A stretch of 64,000 nucleotides of DNA from Klebsiella michiganensis (GCF_002925905.1 NZ_PRDB01000010.1:1-64000); one strand, 5' to 3'; numbered from the stretch's first letter, positions 39,363 through 48,713 are shown. Notes: generated from the sequence alone by a model not told the origin. Made by a program: numbers and translations.

Positions 39363-40261
39363 TCGTAGAGCTGGCCCAGGCTTTCACTTTGCAAAATGGC
39401 CTCGCGCCACCAGCGCTGGGCCAGCCCGTCGTTGCCGCTGCGCCAGGCCATATAGGTGATATCTTTCTCGCGGCAGGAGATGACGGCCTTTTCGACCAGC
39501 TCGCCTTTTTCCAGCCACGGCCGGGCAATGTGGCGCGGTAAAAAGCCGCAGCCCAGCCCGGCGCGCAAGAGTTCGACTTTACTGGCGAAATCATCGACGC
39601 GGATTTGCGGCTGCTCGTCGAGCAGGTTGCTGTTGAGCGGATGGCAGTAGCGGGCGCTGTCGCTGATGACCACCGCGCGATGCAGGCTGAGCTGCTTGTT
39701 GGTCAGCGGTTGGGTTGTTTCCGCCAGCGGATGCCCCGGCGCGATGACGAAAATATTGTCCATGGCGCCTAGCATTTTCCACGACCATTCGGCGGAGGTC
39801 GGCGGTTCATTGATCGCCCCGAGAATAATATCCGCGCCGTTGTGGGTGAGCTCTTCCCACGAGCCCGCAAGAGTATGGTGGGTAAAGTTAAGGCGGGTTT
39901 GCGGATGCTGGGCGTAGAACGCGTCGATCAGCGGCAGCAGCGCGCTAAACGGGAAAGAGTCATCCAGGGCGATTGCCAGATCCCGTTCCCAACCGGCGCT
40001 GAGCTGCACCGCCTGCTTTTCCAGATCTTTGGCGGCATTCAGCAGCAATCGGCCTTTCTCCAGCATCATTCTGCCCGTATCGGTAAATTTTGCCCGGTGC
40101 CCGGAGCGATCCAACAGAGTGATATTCAGATCGTTTTCCAGCTTTTGAATCATGTAGCTCAGCGCGGCAGGGGTTTTAAATAGCGATTCTGCGGCGGTGG
40201 CAAAAGAGCCATGTTTGTCCAGCGCGTCGAGAATCAACAGGACATCAAGGTTCAGGCGCAT
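39359..40261 (-). CDS. LysR-family transcriptional regulator
   Basis: Protein of 300 aa with an N-terminal winged helix-turn-helix ([20 protein letters not shown], then [16 protein letters not shown]) and a substrate-binding effector domain from about residue 90. It is divergent from the hydrolase-ABM-amidohydrolase genes at 40552-43768. This is the usual LysR layout, so it probably controls them from the shared 290-base gap. The effector is unknown. Confidence 0.87.
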   Translation of the reverse strand: MRLNLDVLLILDALDKHGSFATAAESLFKTPAALSYMIQKLENDLNITLLDRSGHRAKFTDTGRMMLEKGRLLLNAAKDLEKQAVQLSAGWERDLAIALDDSFPFSALLPLIDAFYAQHPQTRLNFTHHTLAGSWEELTHNGADIILGAINEPPTSAEWSWKMLGAMDNIFVIAPGHPLAETTQPLTNKQLSLHRAVVISDSARYCHPLNSNLLDEQPQIRVDDFASKVELLRAGLGCGFLPRHIARPWLEKGELVEKAVISCREKDITYMAWRSGNDGLAQRWWREAILQSESLGQLYD

Positions 40262-40335
40262 GCGTCAGCTTCCGGTAAAAAAGAGTGCCCCCGTTTTACC
40301 GGAGCGCCCTGTTCAATTCCAGTGAATAATTTAGA

Positions 40336-40347
40336 ACGGTTAACCGT
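40336..40347. promoter_or_regulatory. Palindrome in the LysR/hydrolase divergent region
   Basis: ACGGTTAACCGT is a perfect 12-base palindrome 75 bases upstream of the LysR start and about 205 bases before the hydrolase start. It is a candidate regulator-binding site. The rest of the gap (40262-40551) is AT-rich and presumably holds both promoters. Confidence 0.45.
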
Positions 40348-40551
40348 AAAAATTTGATAAACATAATTTCGCCCATCTTGTAATGGTTAATCGAATAGTC
40401 ATAACTTTCGCTTTGGAAATAAATCAGAAAAAAATCTTTAATAACTCGTTAGAAATTACTGACTATACTCACCATGCTTTATCAGTCAGGATCCAGACAG
40501 CACAACGGAAACGGTAGTATCTTTTTAACTCATTGATTAACAGGATATGTT

Positions 40552-41193
40552 ATGTCTATTCGTGAACTGATCGATCCCTCAAACTCAGCGCTTATTTTTA
40601 TTGACCACCAGCCGCAAATGTCTTTTGGCGTAGCCAATATTGACCGTCAGACCCTGAAAAATAATACGGTAGCCTTAGCCAAAGCGGGCAAAATTTTTAA
40701 TGTTCCGGTGATTTATACCTCCGTAGAAACCAAAAGCTTCAGCGGCTATATCTGGCCGGAACTGCTGGCCGTACATCCTGATGTGAAACCTATTGAACGT
40801 ACCTCAATGAATTCCTGGGAAGACGCGGCTTTTGTTGAAGCGGTAAAGGCGACCGGACGCAAGAAACTGATTATTTCCGCACTGTGGACGGAAGTCTGCC
40901 TGACTTTCCCGGCGCTGATGGCGCTGGATGCGGGCTATGAAGTTTACGTGGTGACCGATACCTCCGGCGGCACCTCGGTTGATGCCCACGAACGCTCCAT
41001 TGACCGTATGGTGCAGGCCGGCGCGGTGCCGGTAACCTGGCAGCAGGTGCTGCTGGAGTACCAGCGCGACTGGTCGCGTAAAGAGACGTATGACGCGGTG
41101 ATGGACCTGGTGCGCGAGCACAGCGGCGCCTACGGGATGGGCGTGGATTACGCTTATACCATGGTGCACGGCGCGCCAGAGCGTAAAGCTTAA
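40552..41193 (+). CDS. YcaC-like isochorismatase-fold hydrolase
   Basis: Cytoplasmic protein of 213 aa of the cysteine-hydrolase superfamily, close to YcaC. Likely active-site residues are D18 (LIFIDHQPQM) and C116 (WTEVCLTFPAL), with R83 (ERTSMNSW) where nicotinamidases have Lys; YcaC shares this Arg. The AGGATATGTT upstream gives a reasonable start. The substrate is unknown. It is the first gene of an apparent operon with an ABM-domain protein and an amidohydrolase, divergent from the LysR gene. Confidence 0.85.
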   Translation: MSIRELIDPSNSALIFIDHQPQMSFGVANIDRQTLKNNTVALAKAGKIFNVPVIYTSVETKSFSGYIWPELLAVHPDVKPIERTSMNSWEDAAFVEAVKATGRKKLIISALWTEVCLTFPALMALDAGYEVYVVTDTSGGTSVDAHERSIDRMVQAGAVPVTWQQVLLEYQRDWSRKETYDAVMDLVREHSGAYGMGVDYAYTMVHGAPERKA

Positions 41194-41250
41194 ATACACT
41201 TCATCCTTCAAGCTGCCTCTTTGTTGGTTTCGTTTGCCCGCCCCGACGCA
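41194..41250. repeat. Dispersed intergenic repeat, copy 2
   Basis: ATACACT-TCATCCTTCAAG, then CTGC...GTTGGTT. It shares the 12-base core (41201-41212) and flanking bases with 31916-31970. It sits directly after the hydrolase stop and before the ABM gene. Confidence 0.6.
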
Positions 41251-41329
41251 GCGTGAATGATTTTGTGTATGGTCATGTATAGCGAATGGCGGCGGACAAC
41301 CCGCCATTCCCTGAAGCAAGGAACTCTTA

Positions 41330-41875
41330 ATGGCGCAACAGAAATCGGTGACCCTGGTGATCAGCCATGTGCTCGACCCGGAGCATGGCCAGCAGTATGA
41401 AGCGTGGCTGGGCAAAATTATGCCGATTGCGGCAGAGTTTCCCGGCCATCTTGGCGCAAACGTCATTCGTCCGGCCCCCGGGCAGAATTTATGGAGCGTG
41501 ATTATTCGCTTCGACACCATTGAGCATCTTTACGCCTGGACCCAGTCGGAGACCCGCCGCCAGCTGGTGGCGGAAATTGCGCCGCTGCTGAGCGAAGGCG
41601 ATCGTACCGAAGTCCGGACTGAACCGGCCTTCTGGTTTACGCCCCCCGCGGCGAACGTGCGCCAGCCGCGACGCTGGAAGCAATTTTTAATCACCCTGCT
41701 GGTGATTTTCCCCAGTACTAACCTGGTGCCGTCAATAACCGGAATACTGTTGCCCTCGCTGAAGGGAAGCCTGTTGCTGCATCTGATCAATGATGCCTGT
41801 GTGGTCGCGCTGGTGGTCTGGTTCTGGATGCCCATCGTGACCCGTCTGTTTGCTGGTTGGTTAAAGAAAAACTGA
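41330..41875 (+). CDS. ABM-domain protein with two membrane helices
   Basis: Protein of 181 aa. Residues about 5-100 form an antibiotic-biosynthesis-monooxygenase (dimeric alpha/beta-barrel) domain (VTLVISHVLDPEHGQQYEAW; FPGHLGANVIRP). Residues about 122-178 hold two hydrophobic segments and end in the basic tail WLKKN. This makes a membrane-tethered ABM protein. Such domains act as small oxygenases or heme- or quinone-handling proteins, and the role here is open. The amidohydrolase gene starts 24 bases later. Confidence 0.78.
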   Translation: MAQQKSVTLVISHVLDPEHGQQYEAWLGKIMPIAAEFPGHLGANVIRPAPGQNLWSVIIRFDTIEHLYAWTQSETRRQLVAEIAPLLSEGDRTEVRTEPAFWFTPPAANVRQPRRWKQFLITLLVIFPSTNLVPSITGILLPSLKGSLLLHLINDACVVALVVWFWMPIVTRLFAGWLKKN

Positions 41876-41899
41876 GCCAGTCTCCTGAAGGAGTGCGTT

Positions 41900-43768
41900 A
41901 TGTCGCAAACTGCCACACTGATCCTGACCCACGGTCGGATTCATACTCTCGATCGTCAAAATCCCCTGGCCGATGCGGTGGCGATCGCTGACGGTAAAAT
42001 TCTCGCCGTCGGTAGCCACGATCGGATCATGAGCTTTGCCGCGGACGGGACGCAAATTATCGATCTCAAAGGCCATACGGCGATCCCCGGCCTGAACGAC
42101 TCCCACCTGCACCTGATCCGCGGCGGCCTGAACTACAATCTGGAGCTGCGCTGGGAGGGGGTTCCCTCGCTGGCGGACGCGCTGCGGATGCTAAAAGATC
42201 AGGCCGATCGCACGCCGTCGCCGCAGTGGGTGCGGGTGGTCGGCGGCTGGAGCGAGTTCCAGTTCGCCGAACGGCGGATGCCGACGCTGGAGGAGCTTAA
42301 CGATGCGGCGCCGGATACGCCGGTATTTGTCCTGCATCTGTACGATCGCGCATTGCTAAACCGCGCGGCGCTGAAGGCGGTGGGCTACACCAAAGAGACC
42401 CCGGATCCGGCGGGCGGCGAGATCGTTCGCGACGGTAACGGCAACCCGACCGGGATGCTGATCGCCAAACCCAATGCGATGATCCTCTACTCGACGCTGG
42501 CCAAAGGGCCGAAGCTGCCGCTGGAACTTCAGGTCAACTCAACGCGGCAGTTTATGCGCGAGCTTAATCGTCTGGGGCTGACCAGCGCTATTGATGCCGG
42601 GGGCGGTTTCCAGAACTACCCGGAAGATTATGAAATTATTGAACAGCTGCACGCCAAAGAGCAGATGACCGTACGTATCGCCTATAACCTGTTTACCCAG
42701 CGGCCTAAGCAGGAGCTGGAAGATTTTGAGCGCTGGACCGATATGCTCAAGCCGGGACAGGGCACCGATTTTTACCGCGCCAACGGCGCCGGGGAGATGC
42801 TGGTTTTCTCGGCGGCGGATTTCGAAGACTTCCTCCAGCCGCGTCCGGATCTGCCGGAAGGGATGGAAGATGAGCTGGAGCGGGTGGTGCGCCATCTGGT
42901 TGAACACCGCTGGCCGTTCCGCCTGCACGCCACCTATGATGAATCCATCAGCCGGATGCTCGACGTCTTCGAGAAGGTGAATCGCGATATTCCGTTCAAT
43001 GGGCTGCACTGGTTCTTCGATCATGCGGAAACCATCACCGAGCGCAATATCGAACGCGTTAAAGCGCTGGGCGGCGGCATTGCCGTGCAGCACCGTATGG
43101 CTTTCCAGGGCGAATATTTTGTCGACCGCTACGGTAAAGACGCGGTCAAACATACGCCGCCGGTCGCGAAAATGCTCGAGCTGGAGGTTCCGGTGGGTCT
43201 GGGGACGGATGCCACCCGCGTGGCGAGCTACAATCCGTGGACCGCGCTTTACTGGCTGGTATCAGGGCGTACCGTCGGCGGGATGGCGATGTACGACGAC
43301 AGCAACCGCCTGCCGCGCGACGTGGCGCTGGAACTGTGGACGGCGGGAAGCGCGTGGTTTTCCAGCGAGCAGGGCAAGAAAGGGCGCATTGAGCAAGGCC
43401 AGCTTGCCGACCTGGTGGTGCTGTCGAAAGACTACTTCAGCGTCGCGGAAGAGGAAATCAAGGGGATCGAGTCGGTGCTGACGGTGGTGGACGGCAAGGT
43501 GGTGTACGCGGCGGGACACTTTTCGCCGCTGGCGCCGCCGCCCATTCCAGTGCTGCCCGAGTGGTCGCCGGTGGTGAAAGTTCCGGGCCATTACCGTTCC
43601 GCGCCGCCGACGGCCGCGAATATCGGCGCGATAGTTCAGATGCACCAGTGCTGCGGCAGCTGCGGCGTACATGGGCATCAGCATGATATTGCGCGCAAAT
43701 CGGCGATTCCGGTTGCCGATGAGCAGGCGTTCTGGGGCGTTCTCGGCTGCTCCTGCTTTGCTTTTTAG
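41900..43768 (+). CDS. YtcJ-like amidohydrolase with Cys/His-rich tail
   Basis: Metal-dependent hydrolase of 622 aa (Amidohydro_3). The N-terminal metal motif is H69-L-H71 (NDSHLHL); further ligand candidates lie in FRLHATYDES, WFFDHAET and LGTDATR. The barrel is complete. The C-terminus has an extra segment (about 570-622) with QCCGSCGVHGHQHD and GCSC, a possible metal- or cofactor-binding module. The start follows GAAGGAG. It is the third gene of the LysR-linked set and ends in a clear terminator. The substrate is unknown. Confidence 0.85.
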   Translation: MSQTATLILTHGRIHTLDRQNPLADAVAIADGKILAVGSHDRIMSFAADGTQIIDLKGHTAIPGLNDSHLHLIRGGLNYNLELRWEGVPSLADALRMLKDQADRTPSPQWVRVVGGWSEFQFAERRMPTLEELNDAAPDTPVFVLHLYDRALLNRAALKAVGYTKETPDPAGGEIVRDGNGNPTGMLIAKPNAMILYSTLAKGPKLPLELQVNSTRQFMRELNRLGLTSAIDAGGGFQNYPEDYEIIEQLHAKEQMTVRIAYNLFTQRPKQELEDFERWTDMLKPGQGTDFYRANGAGEMLVFSAADFEDFLQPRPDLPEGMEDELERVVRHLVEHRWPFRLHATYDESISRMLDVFEKVNRDIPFNGLHWFFDHAETITERNIERVKALGGGIAVQHRMAFQGEYFVDRYGKDAVKHTPPVAKMLELEVPVGLGTDATRVASYNPWTALYWLVSGRTVGGMAMYDDSNRLPRDVALELWTAGSAWFSSEQGKKGRIEQGQLADLVVLSKDYFSVAEEEIKGIESVLTVVDGKVVYAAGHFSPLAPPPIPVLPEWSPVVKVPGHYRSAPPTAANIGAIVQMHQCCGSCGVHGHQHDIARKSAIPVADEQAFWGVLGCSCFAF

Positions 43769-43793
43769 CGCGACGGACGCTTATTAGTACCGG

Positions 43794-43831
43794 TAGGCCA
43801 ATGAGAGCATCCACGCCCTCATTGGCCTTTT
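43794..43831 (+). terminator. Terminator after the amidohydrolase gene
   Basis: Perfect 11-base stem AGGCCAATGAG/CTCATTGGCCT with a 12-base loop and following TTTT. Confidence 0.9.
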
Positions 43832-43904
43832 TCATTTTCTCGGATAGCGCTGATAAGACAATGTGTGTCATTCTGCTCCCTCTTCAAACAGTGAAGGTGA
43901 GAAC

Positions 43905-46574
43905 ATGGATGATCTACTGATCTTTGGCGCTGTGATTTTATTCTGTGGGCTGGTGGTTGGGCCGCTCGTGGCGATTGCCGCGCTCAGGCGCAGCGCGGCG
44001 GTCCGTGTGGAACTGGCGGCTTTGCAGCGTCGGGTTGAGGAGCTTGAGCTGCGCGGCGTTGCGCAGGCACCGGTGGCGGAGGCAAGTGGCGTCGTGCCGA
44101 CTGCTCCGGAAGTCGTTGCCTCTGTTGACGCAACAGCGCTGGTAGAACACGAGCCATCACCGGCGCCCGTGGCGGAAGCCGTTGACCCATGGCTTTCGCA
44201 GCCGAAGCCAACGCCGAAGCCAACGCCGAAGCCGGAGCAGATGGCGAAATCGGCTCCTGAAACCGAACAACCTTCCGCGTTTGGCGGGATGGTATCGTCA
44301 TTGGTTCGTTGGTTTATGCAGGGTAACCCGCTGGCGAAGCTCGGGATCCTGCTGCTGTTTCTTGGCCTCTCCTTTCTGCTGCGCTATACCGTGGAACACG
44401 CTCTTTTCCCCCTCGAGTTGCGTCTGGTCGCGGCGTCGTTGTTCGCCATTGTCCTGCTGGCTGTCGGATGGCGGTTGCGGCATAAGCAACCGATGTACGC
44501 CCTGATCTTACAGGGTGGGGCAACGGGGGCGCTCTATCTCACCGTTTTTGGCGCCTTTCGCCTGTGGCAGATGCTGCCGATGACCCTGGCGTTTGCGCTG
44601 CTGGTGGTGATTTGCGCGGCGAGCGTAGGGCTGGCGATTGTGCAAAAAGCGCTCAGCCTGGCCATGCTGGCGAGTCTTGGCGGTTATCTTGCGCCGCTGC
44701 TGCTCTCTACCGGCGGCGGCAGTCATGTGGCGTTGTTCTCATTCTATCTTCTGCTGTCGGTGGGCATTCTTGCCATCAGCATCCGCCAGCACTGGCGGGA
44801 GCTTAATCTGCTTGGCCTGCTGTTTACCTTTGGCGTCGGTGGCCTGTGGGGGCTGAATGATTATCGGCCAGAGTATTACCTGAGCTGCCAGCTGTTCTTA
44901 ATCGCCAATACGCTTATTTTTGGCGTGTTGAGCGTGGCGCTGTCGCTGCGGGCGCAGGAAAAGGGTAAGCAGATTATTGACGGCGTTCTGCTGTTTGCAC
45001 CGCCGCTGGTCGGCTTTGGTATGCAGTACGCTATCACCCGGCATATGGAATACGGTCCGGCGCTCAGCGCGCTGGGCTACGGTGGCTTCTATCTGGCTTT
45101 AGCCTGGCTGGCACTGCGTCGCTACCCCTCTTTAGGGAAGCCGCTGGTACTGGCCGCGCTGGCGCTCGGCGGCGCATTTACCACCCTTGCTATTCCCCTT
45201 GCGCTTTCGGCTCGCTGGACCGCGATGGCCTGGTCGCTGGAGGGGCTCGGGATCCTCTGGCTGGGCGTGCAACAGCAGCAGCGGCGTATGAGCTATAGTG
45301 GGACTGCGCTACTCTTTTTGGCGGTTGGCAGCGCGCTCTGGGCGCAGGCAAATGACGCCACGCCGCTTTCTTTGCTGCTGATTTTCGCTGTACTCAGTCT
45401 TAGCTGGCTGGTCGCCGCCTGGCTGTGGCGAAGCATTGAAGTGCACACCAGTGGAGGACTGCTTTTGGGCGGGCTACTGTTCTGGGTGGTGGCGCTTGTC
45501 AGCGCATCGCAGCTGGCGTTGAGTAAAGACTCGCAGATTATATTTGGCGTGCTGGCGACGCTGGCCGCGTCGGTATGGTGCTGGCGCGCGGTTGCTGCGC
45601 GTTTAGTCTGGCAAGAGCTGGATGCCAGCAAATGGTTGTTGTGGCCAATGATGTTGATAGTGCTGTTTTATCAGCTATCCCAACAGCAGATTTTCGCTGC
45701 TGGCTGGCAAAATCTGGCCTGGTGCGCGGCGCTGCCCGCGGCGGTGGCGCTGCTCTGGCGTGATGGGCCTTCGCTCCCGCCGCGCATAAACAGGCTCGCC
45801 CACCTGTCGCTGTTCTGGATGGTGTTGCTGGCGCTGGCGATGGAGCTGTTTTGGTTTACCCGGGATTTGCCGTGGGGGATGTCGGCCTGGGCGAGTGGAT
45901 TAATGATGGCGGCAGGCGGGGGGCTGATCTTCCTTGTCTCTGAAGCCGTTCATCGGCAAATATGGCCATTCCGGGTATGGCCTGGGTTGTATGCCTCTCA
46001 GGCCATGATACCGGTGGCGGTTGCGCTGGGATGCCTGCTAACGCTGACGAACGTGCAGGATGGTACGGTCTACGGTCAGACCTATTTGCCGTTGATTAAC
46101 CCGCTGGAAGAGGGCGCCGCTTTCGCGCTGCTTGGGCTGACGATATTTTATCGCGTTTCGCGGCGTTATTTTCCGCTGCAGCTATCGGTATGCCGCCCCT
46201 GGCCCGCGGTCGCGCTGCTGGCGCTCGGCTTCTGGTGGCTGAATGGCCTGCTGCTGCGCGCCCTGGCCTGGTACGGCGAGGTGGCCTGGAATATAGAGGC
46301 GCTGTGGCATTCGCGCTTAATTCAGACCACTTTCGCTCTGGTCTGGACGCTGGCGGCGCTGGCGGTCATGCTGCGTGCGACGCGGCGACACTCCCGCCGC
46401 GAATGGCTGTGCGGCGCGGCGTTGTTAGGCGTTGTCATTGTGAAACTCATGCTGGTGGACAGCGCGCGCGGCGGCGGGCTGGCGCGCGCTGTCGCGTTTA
46501 TCGGCGTGGCTATTTTGGTGCTGATCGTCGGGTATTTTTCCCCGTTACCGCCCAAAGCAGGAGAAGAAAAATGA
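43905..46574 (+). CDS. DUF2339 polytopic membrane protein
   Basis: Protein of 889 aa. The N-terminal membrane segment (about 5-28) is followed by a coiled-coil-like stretch and a Pro/Lys/Thr-rich linker with tandem PKPT repeats (44207-44240). After the linker come many hydrophobic segments up to the C-terminus. The start is the ATG at 43905 after GAAGGTGAG. The stop overlaps the start of the next gene (ATGA), so the pair is coupled. DUF2339 proteins have no established function; an envelope role is inference. E. coli K-12 lacks it. Confidence 0.82.
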   Translation: MDDLLIFGAVILFCGLVVGPLVAIAALRRSAAVRVELAALQRRVEELELRGVAQAPVAEASGVVPTAPEVVASVDATALVEHEPSPAPVAEAVDPWLSQPKPTPKPTPKPEQMAKSAPETEQPSAFGGMVSSLVRWFMQGNPLAKLGILLLFLGLSFLLRYTVEHALFPLELRLVAASLFAIVLLAVGWRLRHKQPMYALILQGGATGALYLTVFGAFRLWQMLPMTLAFALLVVICAASVGLAIVQKALSLAMLASLGGYLAPLLLSTGGGSHVALFSFYLLLSVGILAISIRQHWRELNLLGLLFTFGVGGLWGLNDYRPEYYLSCQLFLIANTLIFGVLSVALSLRAQEKGKQIIDGVLLFAPPLVGFGMQYAITRHMEYGPALSALGYGGFYLALAWLALRRYPSLGKPLVLAALALGGAFTTLAIPLALSARWTAMAWSLEGLGILWLGVQQQQRRMSYSGTALLFLAVGSALWAQANDATPLSLLLIFAVLSLSWLVAAWLWRSIEVHTSGGLLLGGLLFWVVALVSASQLALSKDSQIIFGVLATLAASVWCWRAVAARLVWQELDASKWLLWPMMLIVLFYQLSQQQIFAAGWQNLAWCAALPAAVALLWRDGPSLPPRINRLAHLSLFWMVLLALAMELFWFTRDLPWGMSAWASGLMMAAGGGLIFLVSEAVHRQIWPFRVWPGLYASQAMIPVAVALGCLLTLTNVQDGTVYGQTYLPLINPLEEGAAFALLGLTIFYRVSRRYFPLQLSVCRPWPAVALLALGFWWLNGLLLRALAWYGEVAWNIEALWHSRLIQTTFALVWTLAALAVMLRATRRHSRREWLCGAALLGVVIVKLMLVDSARGGGLARAVAFIGVAILVLIVGYFSPLPPKAGEEK

Positions 46575-47965
46575 AATGGATGAAAGCGGTGTTATGCAGC
46601 GTGCTGCTGGGCGTGACGGGCGCGGCTGTCAGCGGCGATGAAGCGCGAGAAAAACCACTGGACTATATGCAGGGGGTGATGCTGGAAACCACCGGCGCGT
46701 CGCCCTGGTATCGCGTCGAGCTTTCCCCGCTGCTCTATCAGGGGACGGCGTGGCCTGACCTGCGCGATGTGCGGGTATTTAACCATCAGGGAGAGACCGT
46801 ACCGTTCGCGCTGCAGGTGCAGAAGGCGCAGCCCGTTACGCCTGAAGCGATGACGCTGCGGCTTTTCCCTCTGGAGATGTCGCCGGTTCCGCCGCGCGAA
46901 GAGGGGCGACGCGGCGGAGAATCGCTGGTCCTGCGTTCAACAACGGGGATCGAAATTCATCTGGAAACCGATGATGCGAAGGCGCTCGGGCAGAGCTACT
47001 TACTGACGCTGCCAACGGAGAAAACGGACGCGTTTGCGCTGGCTCAGCTGCGGCTGAACTGGGCGGCGCTGGCGGGCAGCTGGCAGGGGAAAGCGTCGGT
47101 CTATTCCAGTCGGGATTTGAAGTACTGGCGCCCTGTCCAGGAGGATGCGCCCCTTATGGATCTGGCGCGCGATAGCGATCGTTTGAAAATGGATACCATT
47201 AGCGCTGACCTGACGCTCTCCGCGGACGGGAATCGTTACCTGCTGGTGATCCTCGATTCGCAAAGCAAGGCGGTCGTGTTAAATAGCGTGACGGCCCTGG
47301 CCGAACGCAGAGAGCCCGAGTCTACGCGCATTGAGCTTGATGCGCAGGCGAACAAGATTTCAGATGAGGAAGCCGTTTGGCGCTGGGCCCGGCCTCAGCC
47401 GCTGACTTCGCTCAGGATATCGATGGCCAGCGAAGGGGTTCTGCCGGTCGCGCTCTCCTGGCGCAGCGGCGAAAAAGAAGCCTGGCAGCCGCTAACCAAA
47501 ACCGTGCTGTATCGACTGGACGGCAAGCGTTCGGAGGATATTCAACTTTCAGGCCAGCCGGTTGAAGCGGTGCGGATCACAACGATTAACGCCCGATTAC
47601 CGACGTCGCTGCCCGCGATAAGCGGTGCGCGAGACAAATACCAGCTGATTTTTAATACCCAGGGAAAAGGGCCTTATATGCTGGCCTGGGGCAACCGGGC
47701 GGCGCCAAAGGCAGATGTCGCCATGGACATGCTGATACCGGCGTCGCTGCGCAAAACGCAGGCTGTAAGCGATCTACCGCTGGCCGTCGCGCAGGAGAGC
47801 GTCACCCTCGGCGGTGAAGCGCGGTTGACGGCGACGTCGGCTACCGAGCAGCAGAGCGGCTGGAAAACGCTGCTGGTGTGGGGAGCGCTAATAGTGGGCG
47901 TCCTGGTGCTGGCGCTGATGGCGTGGCGAATCTGGCGCGAAGTGAAAAAAAGCGGCTCCGTATAA
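46571..47965 (+). CDS. DUF3999 exported protein
   Basis: Protein of 464 aa with a signal peptide (MKAVLCSVLLGVTGAAVSG), a large beta-rich periplasmic part and one C-terminal membrane helix (TLLVWGALIVGVLVLALMAW) with a basic tail. Translation is coupled to the DUF2339 gene, so the two proteins probably form one envelope complex. The start at 46571 with AGGAG upstream is preferred over the longer open frame from 46190, which lies inside the DUF2339 gene. The function is unknown. Confidence 0.83.
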   Translation: MKWMKAVLCSVLLGVTGAAVSGDEAREKPLDYMQGVMLETTGASPWYRVELSPLLYQGTAWPDLRDVRVFNHQGETVPFALQVQKAQPVTPEAMTLRLFPLEMSPVPPREEGRRGGESLVLRSTTGIEIHLETDDAKALGQSYLLTLPTEKTDAFALAQLRLNWAALAGSWQGKASVYSSRDLKYWRPVQEDAPLMDLARDSDRLKMDTISADLTLSADGNRYLLVILDSQSKAVVLNSVTALAERREPESTRIELDAQANKISDEEAVWRWARPQPLTSLRISMASEGVLPVALSWRSGEKEAWQPLTKTVLYRLDGKRSEDIQLSGQPVEAVRITTINARLPTSLPAISGARDKYQLIFNTQGKGPYMLAWGNRAAPKADVAMDMLIPASLRKTQAVSDLPLAVAQESVTLGGEARLTATSATEQQSGWKTLLVWGALIVGVLVLALMAWRIWREVKKSGSV

Positions 47966-47970
47966 AACAA

Positions 47971-47994
47971 AAAAGGCTCGCATCTGCGAGCCTT
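47971..47994. terminator. Bidirectional terminator
   Basis: AAAAGGCTCGCA/TGCGAGCCTTTT, a 12-base perfect stem with A- and T-runs on both sides, between the convergent DUF3999 and peroxiredoxin genes. Confidence 0.95.
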
Positions 47995-48012
47995 TTGCCG
48001 AACGTACGCCGA

Positions 48013-48615
48013 TTACAGGCTGGATACGTTCTCGGTCAGGTATTTAGCGACGCCTTCCGGAGAAGCGGCCATACCTTCTTTTCCTTTTTCCCACTGCGCC
48101 GGACAAACTTCGCCGTGCTCTTCGTGGAACTGCAGCGCGTCAACCATACGCAGCATTTCGTCGATGTTACGGCCCAGCGGCAGGTCGTTAACCACCTGGT
48201 GACGAACAACGCCGTTGGCGTCGATCAGGAAGGAACCACGCAGGGCAACGCCTTCGTCCGGGTGCTCAATACCGTACGCTTTCTGGATTTCGCGTTTGAT
48301 GTCAGCAACCATGGCGTATTTAACCGGGCCGATGCCGCCCTGGTCTACCGGGGTGTTACGCCACGCGTTGTGGACGAACTCGGAGTCAAAAGAAACGCCA
48401 ACCACTTCTACGCCGCGTTTCTGGAATTCTTCGTAGCGCTTGTCGAACGCGATCAGTTCAGACGGGCAAACGAAGGTGAAGTCCATCGGCCAGAAGAACA
48501 GAACGGTGGCTTTACCGCTGGTGTGCTGTTTGAAATTGAATTTCTCAACGATTTCGCCGTTACCTAAAACCGCTGCCGCGGTGAAGTCCGGAGCCTGACG
48601 AGTAACCAGAACCAT
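48013..48615 (-). CDS. Typical 2-Cys peroxiredoxin (AhpC/Prx1 type)
   Basis: Cytoplasmic thiol peroxidase of 200 aa. The peroxidatic cysteine is C50 in DFTFVCPSE and the resolving cysteine is C171 in GEVCPAQW. The GGIGP loop is present, but the C-terminus ends YLTENVSSL without the YF motif of hyperoxidation-sensitive forms. It is distinct from the AhpC of ahpCF, since no ahpF lies nearby. A good promoter and an OxyR-like site precede it. E. coli K-12 has no gene at this place. Confidence 0.92.
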   Translation of the reverse strand: MVLVTRQAPDFTAAAVLGNGEIVEKFNFKQHTSGKATVLFFWPMDFTFVCPSELIAFDKRYEEFQKRGVEVVGVSFDSEFVHNAWRNTPVDQGGIGPVKYAMVADIKREIQKAYGIEHPDEGVALRGSFLIDANGVVRHQVVNDLPLGRNIDEMLRMVDALQFHEEHGEVCPAQWEKGKEGMAASPEGVAKYLTENVSSL

Positions 48616-48662
48616 ATGATTCTCCTGTTAATACTAAGGTTAATTGGAACGCAACGCGGGCA

Positions 48663-48691
48663 AGTATAGGGAGAGGCGTCGGCGAACTCAA
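48663..48691 (-). promoter_or_regulatory. Sigma-70 promoter of the peroxiredoxin gene
   Basis: On the minus strand: -35 TTGAGT (48686-48691), a 17-base spacer, and -10 TATACT (48663-48668), about 47 bases before the start codon. Confidence 0.65.
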
Positions 48692-48713
48692 CGTGACGCT
48701 GACAATCGATGAG

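Noticed and set aside
42539-43153. 204-codon open frame antisense to the amidohydrolase
   Set aside because: No motif and fully inside a good coding region on the other strand.
44207-44240. Short tandem repeat near the start of the DUF2339 gene, considered as a CRISPR or regulatory repeat
   Set aside because: It is in frame and encodes a PKPT linker; there are no spacers and the repeat unit is about 12 bases.
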